The notes beneath the pieces are model-generated. The model ran no database searches. It had not been told where the DNA came from and worked only from the letters and a program-made list of their open reading frames with translations. This document shows, one piece after another, positions 50,467 through 57,474 of a stretch of 64,000 nucleotides of DNA. The stretch lies in the NCBI RefSeq assembly GCF_910585425.1, contig NZ_CAJUCP010000023.1:13796-77795 (forward strand), given 5' to 3'. Each line of letters opens with the position of its first letter. Positions within the stretch are counted from its first letter, which is position 1. Source of the stretch: an uncultured Acetatifactor sp. (GTDB lineage: Bacteria; Bacillota; Clostridia; Lachnospirales; Lachnospiraceae). The position numbers and the translations under genes were made by a program.

Positions 50467-52154
50467 AAAGAAGAAGTGGATTTTCGGTTATGGCAAGGCT
50501 GATCGGCCTTGTGAAGCCCCTTGTGGGATTTATGGTTTTGGCGGTGGTCATGGGGCTGGCAGGCCATTTGTGCGCATCGTTCATCACGATCTTTGGCAGT
50601 TACGCCGTGCTTGGTCTGCTCGGCTTTGATACGCCTCTGGGGCTGAAAGCCATGTTTGCCACTGTAGTCCTGTTTGCGGTACTCAGGGCAGTCCTGCGTT
50701 ATGCGGAGCAGTCCTGCAACCATTTTATTGCGTTTAAGCTGCTGGCGCTGATTCGGGATCAGGTGTTCCTCGCACTGCGGAAACTCTGCCCGGCAAAGCT
50801 GGAGGGCAGGGACAAAGGGGACCTGATCTCGGTCATTACCTCGGATATCGAGCTGCTGGAGGTTTTCTATGCGCACACCATTTCCCCTGCGGCAATCGCA
50901 TTTTTCTATACTGCCGTTATGTGCCTGTTTATCGGTTCCTTCCACCCTGCGATGGGAATCCTGGCGCTTCTGGCATATCTGGCAGTGGGGATTATCATAC
51001 CCCTCATTACATCAAGATTGAGCGGCAGCGGACGGACAGCGGCAGATGCCGCTGCGGAGTTCCGTACCGGTTCCGGGGATTTAAGCGGGTTCGTGCTTGA
51101 CAGCCTGCGGGGGCTTTCCGAAACAATACAGTACAGCCGGGGCAGGGAGCGCCTGATACAGATGAATGACAGGACAGACGCCCTTTCGGAAACTGAGAAA
51201 CGGATGAAGCGTACCGCAGGGAGGAATATGGCGGTCACGAATACAGCAATCCTTCTATTTGATTTATGTATGCTGCTTGTATCTGCCATGCTGTATCAAA
51301 GCGGAAAAGTGGATTTTGCCGGGGTACTCGTTCCGGTCATTGCCCTGTTTTCCTCTTTTGGCCCTGCTGTGGCGCTTGCAAATCTGGGAAGTACGCTGCA
51401 GAACACTTTCGCGGCGGGTAACCGTGTGCTGGACATATTAGACGAAATTCCCGCCGTGCTGGAGGTGGCAGGCCGGGAAAAAACAGCTTTTGAGGGTGCC
51501 GCCGCAAAAAATGTCAGCTTTTCCTATGGGGCTGAAAGCATCCTTGAGGGTGTGTCTTTGGAAATCCCCAAGGGGCAGGTCATCGGGATTGTCGGAAAAA
51601 GCGGAAGCGGGAAATCCACGCTGTTGAAGCTGTTTATGCGGTTCTGGGATGCGGGGAACGGCAGCGTGGAGATTTCCGGCAGGGATATTTCCAGAATCGA
51701 CACGGCGGATTTAAGGAATATGGAAAGTTTCATGACACAGGAAACCCATCTGTTTCATGACAGCATAAGGAGCAACCTGCGTATTGCGAAGCTGGATGCA
51801 ACGGATGCTGAAATAGAAGCTGCCTGCCGGAAAGCCTCCATCCATGATTTTATCATGGGGCTGCCACAGGGGTATGATACGCCTGTGGGGGAGCTTGGGG
51901 ATACGCTCTCCGGCGGCGAGAGGCAGCGGCTGGGGCTGGCAAGGGCATTCCTGCATGATGCGCCCTTCCTGCTCCTTGATGAGCCGACCAGCAACCTGGA
52001 CAGCTTAAATGAGGCGGTCATACTGAAATCCCTGTGGGAAGGGCGGGATGGGAAAACGGTGCTGCTGGTGTCCCACAGGCAGTCTACAATGCGGGTTGCT
52101 GACGCCGTATATTCGGTAGAAGATCTTTCACGGACAGGAGGAAGGGTAAGCTGA
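50463..52154 (+). CDS. CydC-like ABC transporter, fused permease/ATPase
   Basis: 563 residues. Six helices (for example FMVLAVVMGLAGHLCASFIT and ISPAAIAFFYTAVMCLFIG) and an ATPase with GKSGSGKST, LSGGERQRLGLARAFL, FLLLDEPTSNLD and VSHRQ. It should form a heterodimer with the preceding protein. Starts within the previous stop (ATGA) and its own stop TGA overlaps the next ATG by one base, so four consecutive frames are coupled. Confidence 0.88.
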   Translation: MKRRSGFSVMARLIGLVKPLVGFMVLAVVMGLAGHLCASFITIFGSYAVLGLLGFDTPLGLKAMFATVVLFAVLRAVLRYAEQSCNHFIAFKLLALIRDQVFLALRKLCPAKLEGRDKGDLISVITSDIELLEVFYAHTISPAAIAFFYTAVMCLFIGSFHPAMGILALLAYLAVGIIIPLITSRLSGSGRTAADAAAEFRTGSGDLSGFVLDSLRGLSETIQYSRGRERLIQMNDRTDALSETEKRMKRTAGRNMAVTNTAILLFDLCMLLVSAMLYQSGKVDFAGVLVPVIALFSSFGPAVALANLGSTLQNTFAAGNRVLDILDEIPAVLEVAGREKTAFEGAAAKNVSFSYGAESILEGVSLEIPKGQVIGIVGKSGSGKSTLLKLFMRFWDAGNGSVEISGRDISRIDTADLRNMESFMTQETHLFHDSIRSNLRIAKLDATDAEIEAACRKASIHDFIMGLPQGYDTPVGELGDTLSGGERQRLGLARAFLHDAPFLLLDEPTSNLDSLNEAVILKSLWEGRDGKTVLLVSHRQSTMRVADAVYSVEDLSRTGGRVS

Positions 52155-52261
52155 TGCATAAGGGTATCAATACAAAGAGGGAACGGGAAAAGGCTGTGGT
52201 GTCGGAGATGATTGCACTTTACTGCAGGAGACAGCATGGCAGGAAAAACGATTGGAAGTGA
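52154..52261 (+). pseudogene. N-terminal fragment of a nitrous oxide-stimulated promoter (YgbA-like) protein
   Basis: 35 codons starting in the TGATG overlap with the ABC gene. KREREKAVVSEMIALYCRRQ followed by HG matches the start of the YgbA_NO family, normally ~100 residues with a Cys-rich second half. Here it stops at 52259-52261 and the Cys motifs are absent. A small hairpin TTTGGAAG/CTTCCAAA follows. Truncation by deletion is likely. Confidence 0.55.
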
Positions 52262-52309
52262 AAATTTGGAAGTAAACTTCCAAAAAGAAAAAGCGATTGG
52301 AGATGTGTG

Positions 52310-52693
52310 ATGAAACTTAAAAAAATACTGTATATGGGTTTAGGCTGTATCGGCGTTGCATTGGGGGCATTGGGGGCAGTCCTTCCGCTCCTGCCTGCTT
52401 TCCCGTTCCTCCTGCTTGCAGCGTTTTGTTTTGCCAGGAGTTCGGAAAGGCTGAACCGCTGGTTTACCGGGACAAAGCTGTATAAGAACAATCTGGAGAG
52501 CTATGTAAAGGGCAGGGGCATGACACGGAAAACCAAGGTTAAGATTATGGTGACGGTGACGCTTTTGATGTCGGTGGGGTTCGTTATGATGGATCAGGTT
52601 CCTGTCGGCAGGATTGTCCTTGCCTGCGTGTGGGTATTCCATATCCTTTATTTCATGCTGGGCGTAAAAACGATTCCCAAAGGGCAGACTTAA
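52310..52693 (+). CDS. DUF454/YbaN family membrane protein
   Basis: 127 residues from the ATG at 52310 (GTG 52307 adjacent), GGAG 7 bases upstream. The first helix MGLGCIGVALGALGAVLPLLP is followed by FPFLLLAAFCFARSSERLNRWF, the family signature, then a basic loop MTRKTKVKIM and two more helices. Function unknown; in related genomes it often accompanies CydDC-like exporters (from memory). Confidence 0.88.
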   Translation: MKLKKILYMGLGCIGVALGALGAVLPLLPAFPFLLLAAFCFARSSERLNRWFTGTKLYKNNLESYVKGRGMTRKTKVKIMVTVTLLMSVGFVMMDQVPVGRIVLACVWVFHILYFMLGVKTIPKGQT

Positions 52694-52768
52694 CGGGATA
52701 GCGGCAGGCGTTATTTTGTGGTATACTTTCGTTAAAATCTAAAGAATACCCGTTTACGGAGGAATAAT

Positions 52769-53416
52769 ATGGCGCTCCATTCTAATAAGGTGAAGGCTAA
52801 GATTATCAAAAGCTCTTTTACATGCCAGAGAGACAGCCTTACCATCCGGGGAACAGAGTACAGGCCCAAGGGGGACTGTCTGCCAATCGCTATTGTAAGC
52901 CATGGCTTTATGGCTTTTCAGGATACGGTTCGCCAGTATGCGAAAGCGATGGCGGAAATGGGATATGTTTCATACTGCTTTGATTTTTGCGGCGGGTGCG
53001 TGATAAAAGGGAAAAGTGACGGCAGTACAACAGAAATGTCCGTTTTAACGGAAGTGAAAGATTTAGAGGCGGTTATCCGGTACGCACGGGGAAGGGAATA
53101 CAGCAATCCGGAAGAAATCCTTTTAATGGGATGCAGCCAGGGCGGTTTTGTATCAGCAATCGCGGCGTCAAAGCTGAACGGCATCATATCAAAATTAGTG
53201 ATGTTTTATCCTGCCCTCTGCTGCCGGGACGGTTTCTTCTCAACCGCTGCGCATACTTCTGTGTATTGTTGCGGCTACAGTTGCCGGATATGGCTTTTAT
53301 GCGTTCCTGTCTGTTTATTCCCGCGAGCAATGAGCCAAGCGGCCGTGCTTGCACGGCCAGTTGGCGAATGCCGCGAGGGTCAAATACCCCGCTGCTCTGC
53401 AGCGTTGCAAGATTGA
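52769..53416 (+). pseudogene. Truncated alpha/beta hydrolase running into a repeat
   Basis: Starts normally with GGAGGAAT before the ATG. Residues 1-150 are a serine hydrolase: IAIVSHGFMAFQDTVRQYA, YCFDFCGGC and the nucleophile elbow LLMGCSQGGFVSA (Ser). After KLVMFYPALC the sequence changes to unrelated residues and then reads through the 134-bp repeat. The catalytic Asp and His are missing. In another frame, 53220-53313 reads as a membrane helix (LLCIVAATVAGYGFYAFLSV), so a fragment of a third gene lies between. Confidence 0.75.
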
Positions 53417-53447
53417 TACCCCGTTGCTTGCAGCGGGGTATTTGATT
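53314..53447. repeat. 134-bp structured dispersed repeat, copy 2
   Basis: 133 of 134 bases match copy 1 (48404-48537), same orientation, with the same three hairpins. Its left side abuts gene fragments, its right side the ApbE fragment. Confidence 0.9.
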
Positions 53448-53505
53448 TTTCTGGCTCATTATGCTTCAAAATGGATTCAAAAGCTGGCTGGAAGGAGGAA
53501 AAAAC

Positions 53506-53658
53506 TTGTGGAGAAAAAGAAATAGACTCATTTCCATTCTGCTCTTATCTGTGCTGTTATTTTCCGGGTGCGGCGCACAGAGCAAATCGGAGGAAGAACA
53601 TACAGTTGGTGTCTTCGCAATGGGAACCTATATGACATTGACGGCCTATTCAATCTGA
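53506..53658 (+). pseudogene. N-terminal fragment of an ApbE-type FAD:protein FMN transferase lipoprotein
   Basis: 50 codons from TTG 53506 with AAGGAGG 7 bases upstream. Signal peptide ISILLLSVLLFSGCGA with lipobox Cys, then VGVFAMGTYMTLTAYS, the first ApbE strand. The frame ends at 53656-53658 and none of the FAD-binding part remains. Confidence 0.6.
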
Positions 53659-53829
53659 CGTCACTGGAAGCGGGTTTCGGATGCTTTCGAATGCTTTGGA
53701 TTTTACGGTTGTTTTTTCACTGCTTCCATGATAGGCTTATGATAGACATAGCTGAAATCTGAGCGGCGGTATTGAGGGCGGTTGTGGAGAGACAGGAAAG
53801 GACGGCCTGTTCGGGCCTGGGGGTGGGAA

Positions 53830-54570
53830 ATGGCATTGTGTGAAGGGTATAGCATGACGGGGACAAGCGGGATAAATGGGGATGCGTATTACATTTCGCC
53901 GGATAAGGCTGCATTTTTGCTGGCGGACGGGGCATCGGGAGCAGGGAGCAAAGGGAAAGTCCTGATGTCGGAGCTCTGTGTCGAAGAGATGAAAGATAAT
54001 CCGTTTTGTTCATCCGGGCTGTCGCCCAAGGATTATCTGGATAAATTGATTTGGGAGATCAACAATAAGTTGATTGTGGTTTCACAGGAAGAGAAGCGTT
54101 ATATTTTCGGGACGCTCATTATATGCGTAGTGAAGGATGGCATGGGTACGATTGGGGCAATCGGAGATTCCCCTGCTTTTTTTATCCGTCAGGGTTCTGT
54201 GGCGCGGGTGGCAGAACCTAAGAAGGCATATGCGAATTTAGTTGAAATGGGACTCTATTCTGAGCAGGAGATGGAGCAGGCAGTTCACGGGCTGCCGGAG
54301 CATATGTGGTCTATGTTCGACAGATATATCCCTATGGTGGTGCCGGCCTATGCGACAGAAGAGGTTCGATTAGAGGAAAATGACATGATTGTCTTCTGCA
54401 GTGACGGCGTCAGCGATTATGTCGGGGCGGAGGAGATGATAGGCGCTCTGAGGGAAGGAGACCTAGGGGAAAGCATCAGAACGGTCGTAAATGCGGCAAA
54501 AGAGAATGCCATCAGGGAAAGGGGATGTCTTCGATATGATGATTTGACAATGCTTGTCTACAGGCACTGA
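53830..54570 (+). CDS. PP2C-family protein serine/threonine phosphatase
   Basis: 246 residues from the ATG at 53830 with a G-rich binding site. INGDAYYISPDKAAFLLADGASGAG holds the metal-binding Asp residues, followed by GTLIICVV, GTIGAIGDSPAFF, MIVFCSDGVSDYV and CLRYDDLTMLVY, the PP2C motifs in order. Length is close to a bare catalytic domain. It would dephosphorylate Ser/Thr on a protein partner; no kinase is encoded nearby. Confidence 0.88.
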   Translation: MALCEGYSMTGTSGINGDAYYISPDKAAFLLADGASGAGSKGKVLMSELCVEEMKDNPFCSSGLSPKDYLDKLIWEINNKLIVVSQEEKRYIFGTLIICVVKDGMGTIGAIGDSPAFFIRQGSVARVAEPKKAYANLVEMGLYSEQEMEQAVHGLPEHMWSMFDRYIPMVVPAYATEEVRLEENDMIVFCSDGVSDYVGAEEMIGALREGDLGESIRTVVNAAKENAIRERGCLRYDDLTMLVYRH

Positions 54571-54752
54571 GGGGGCGTGGGGAGGCAGGTGGATTTCCGG
54601 AGGGCTTGCGTGTGCTGGGGCTTTGGCGTGCGTCGGGAAGTGAAACAGTTCATTTCCAATGGGATATTGCATTGGCGCGCCGCATCATGTATGATATAGG
54701 AAGAAGGGGTTCGAAGCGGAGGGGCTGACCGGGGAATCCGTAGGCGGGGTGC

Positions 54753-54930
54753 TGCGAGAGGGAAGCCATTGCCGGACGTCTGTGGAGATAGGAGATGCCA
54801 CCGGTAGTCAGCATTAGCCAGTTCTGCGAGGGGGAAGCCATTGCCTGGTGTCTGTGGAGAGAGGAGATGTCACCGGTGGCCGGCATCAGCCAGTTCTGCG
54901 AGAGGGAAGCCATGGTCGGGTGTTTGTGGG
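54753..54930. repeat. 72-bp tandem repeat in intergenic DNA
   Basis: Units start at 54753, 54825 and 54897 (period 72), each opening TGCGAG and containing GGAAGCCAT and GGAGAT; the third is partial. They occupy most of the 394-base gap before the VOC gene. A minus-strand frame stays open across them but lacks support as a gene. Confidence 0.85.
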
Positions 54931-54964
54931 CTCCGCTGAAAGATGGGGGAAGGAGACAGGGTTT

Positions 54965-55351
54965 ATGAAAAATTATACGCAAGTATATGTAAAGAACAGT
55001 ATGGAGGCAGCAGAGACATATTGCAGGGCATTCGGCGCGGAAATAACGCTTGAGATGAAAAATGACAGCGGGACTGCCTATGAGCATTGTGAATTATCGG
55101 TGGACGGGGAAGGCTTTTTGGCCATAGGCGAAGCAAAAAATCCCTGTGATGTGGAGCTGATCCACAAAATGAAGTGGGAGACGATGACGTTCAATGTATT
55201 TGAGATGGGAAGCAGGGATCGTGTCCAGCGCGCTTTCGATGTTCTGCGGGACGGAGGGGTTGTCCTGGAAGCGATTCATGAGCTGCCGTGGAGTGAATGC
55301 TGCGCCACTGTCATCGATAAGTATGGTGTATGCTGGTGGATTGCGATTTAG
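54965..55351 (+). CDS. VOC-fold (glyoxalase/PhnB-like) protein
   Basis: 128 residues from the ATG at 54965, AGGAG 9 bases upstream. YTQVYVKNSMEAAETYCRAFGAEI and DGGVVLEAIHELPWSECCATVIDKYGVCWWIAI follow the PhnB-like pattern of beta-alpha-beta-beta-beta units. Function unknown; members include glyoxalases and antibiotic-binding proteins. Confidence 0.85.
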   Translation: MKNYTQVYVKNSMEAAETYCRAFGAEITLEMKNDSGTAYEHCELSVDGEGFLAIGEAKNPCDVELIHKMKWETMTFNVFEMGSRDRVQRAFDVLRDGGVVLEAIHELPWSECCATVIDKYGVCWWIAI

Positions 55352-55593
55352 GGGGAAGGGCAGGGAACGCGCAGCGTTTAACACAAAGGCCTGCCGTGTT
55401 TGGGGAGGAGATTGCCGGAAACGTTTTTGACTGAAAAAAGAGAATAAATAGGCAATCCAAAACGAAGGAGTCGATAATATTGTGAAAGCCGGATAATGGG
55501 GAGGTTGGCCTTAAGGTTGGTTGGAGAGTAAAGGTATCAGGATATGGAAAGATTGAGAGCGCCGAGATTGAGGCAGCGCCGCTGACTCTTTTT

Positions 55594-56865
55594 GTGGGCG
55601 ACAATAACAGCGGAAAGAGCTATCTGATGTCCCTCCTTTGGGGAATCCGGAACTTGGGGGGAGAATTGCTGTACGCTGGCGATGCCTCGGAGAAAACAGA
55701 GAGCGATGACAGGCTGCTGTGCTGGGTAAAAAAACAGATTGAAGCAGCCAGGGAACAAGGCGTGCATACTGTACTGGCCAGTGAAATAGGGGATGAGCTG
55801 CAGATTGTTCTGCAGGAGCGGATTCATCAGAACAGAGATAAATTTGTGAAAGCCATTTTCAACAGTTCGGATGTTGAGATAGAGGAACTGCAGATTGAGC
55901 TGACGGGGTTAGCGGATATTTCTCTGGATTTTATAGTTCGTGAGTATGGCAGAAACATGGGAGTAGCTATAACCAACACTGGTAATGATGGAGTGGAATT
56001 AGCTCTATCCGAAAAGGAACGGGCTACAGGAATTCTGGAAGAAAAAACTGGTCGATATTTCGTGAATACATTGATGGCTCTGGTACTGGACAGCCATGGT
56101 GGGTTTAACAGGGAAATTTATTTCCCGGCGGCAAGAACCGGCTTTATGCTGACCAAAGATATTATAAATAAAGTAAGCCAGAGGACGACATTCAATGTTG
56201 CTGAGGAACAGGAGGCGATGGTTCCTTTTGTAAGGCCGATCAATCAGTTCCTGGATGTGATAAACGACTTGGCTTTCAATGGTGAAAGCAATGAAGACTT
56301 TGCGGAAATCGCACAATATCTGGAGGGCAGCATGGCCGATGGGACGGTTGAGATGAGTGCATTGCCAAATAAGGAGGCGATGTATGTCCCCAACGGAAAA
56401 ACGTCAGGGATGCCTTTAAGGATTACGTCCGCAGTAGTGACGGAATTATCGCCGTTGATTCTGGTTTTAAAACATAAGAGATATGTGGACGCTCTGTTCT
56501 ATGAGGAACCGGAAATGTGCCTTCATCCGCAGCTTCAGCAGAAGATGGGGAGAGTATTGTGCAGGATGGTGAATGCCGGGGTGCAGATGAACGTCACGAC
56601 ACACAGCGATATCATACTGCAGCATGTCAACAATATGATTCGTCTGTCCGGAAGAGAAGACAGGGAGGAAATATGCCATCGATTGGGATATACAGCCCGA
56701 GACTTGCTGAGCCCCCAAAAGGTGAAGGTTTATCAGTTGAAAGCGGTGGCGGGAGGAAAAACGAAAGTGGAGGAACTGAGCTGCGGGGAAAATGGCTTTG
56801 CTGTTCCGACATTCAATGATGCCCTTGACCGGATTATGGACGAGGCATATGTGATTCAGGAGTAG
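55594..56865 (+). CDS. AAA family ATPase (OLD/AAA_15-like), start codon uncertain
   Basis: 423 residues from GTG 55594. The P-loop GDNNSGKSYL is at residues 2-11, Walker B LFYEEPEMCLHPQLQQKMG near residue 305, and the switch histidine follows in NVTTHSDIILQHVNNM. This is the SMC/ABC-like ATPase class found in many phage-defence genes. A start at 55594 would remove the first beta strand. In-frame DNA upstream (from ~55528) reads VKVSGYGKIESAEIEAAPLTLF, exactly what the family needs, but contains no ATG, GTG or TTG. The start may be non-canonical or mutated. The partner gene begins 6 bases after the stop. Confidence 0.78.
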   Translation: MGDNNSGKSYLMSLLWGIRNLGGELLYAGDASEKTESDDRLLCWVKKQIEAAREQGVHTVLASEIGDELQIVLQERIHQNRDKFVKAIFNSSDVEIEELQIELTGLADISLDFIVREYGRNMGVAITNTGNDGVELALSEKERATGILEEKTGRYFVNTLMALVLDSHGGFNREIYFPAARTGFMLTKDIINKVSQRTTFNVAEEQEAMVPFVRPINQFLDVINDLAFNGESNEDFAEIAQYLEGSMADGTVEMSALPNKEAMYVPNGKTSGMPLRITSAVVTELSPLILVLKHKRYVDALFYEEPEMCLHPQLQQKMGRVLCRMVNAGVQMNVTTHSDIILQHVNNMIRLSGREDREEICHRLGYTARDLLSPQKVKVYQLKAVAGGKTKVEELSCGENGFAVPTFNDALDRIMDEAYVIQE

Positions 56866-56871
56866 AACGAA

Positions 56872-57412
56872 ATGGGGATTACAAAGAGGGAGTTCATCAT
56901 AAAAGACTTGATGGTACAGGATTTTATCGTACAGGAAGGTCGGGAAGTGCATTTGGCGGAGACAGATGCCCCCCTTTTTCTTTCAGGCAGGGAAGGAGAA
57001 GTCCCTGTTCAAGAGAGCGGATCATTTGATTTTCGAAAAACGGCAGGGAAATCAGTGGAAACTGCACCTGATAGAGATGAAAGGCAGTGTAGGCCAGGAA
57101 AAATGGGTGGAGATAAAGGGAAAATTCCGGGCCAGCTATCTTGTGGCTCAGGCAATCGCCGGTATGCTGGGACTGGATATATCGGAGGCTGTGATGTATA
57201 CGACTTATGAGAGAGTGGAATTTAGCCATTCTGGCACCATGCCCACAGCCAGGCATGGGCGGCTGGGGATACCACAGGTCAGGATGGAAGAGGAATGGGA
57301 GGGAAGCCGGTTCGGACTGAATTTTGGAGAACGTATTTCTTTTGACCATATACCAATTAAAATGGAAAGAGATATGGATGGGGTGTTGACAGGAAAATGG
57401 AATGAACAATAG
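56872..57412 (+). pseudogene. Partner of the AAA ATPase with an E-x-K core, split by a frameshift
   Basis: The N-terminus reads from ATG 56872 (MGITKREFIIKDLMVQDFIV ...VHLAETDAP). From about 56975 the sensible protein continues in the +2 frame (FFFQAGKEKSLFKRADHLIF ...WNEQ, to 57412). The shift sits at a run of six C followed by five T (56969-56979); five C would restore one 180-residue frame. The joined protein has HLIEMKGSVGQEKWVEIKGKFRASYLVA, with an E-x-K that could be a PD-(D/E)XK-type core. Mutation, phase variation, programmed slippage or a base-calling error are all possible. Confidence 0.7.
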
Positions 57413-57474
57413 AACATAGCTAATAGAATCCTTTCTTGGATTAATAACCATAAGATTGAAGGAGGCAGATGCAA

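Noticed and set aside
54650..55087. Minus-strand gene across the 72-bp repeats
   Set aside because: The frame stays open only because the period is a multiple of three; it overlaps the VOC gene and lacks a ribosome binding site.
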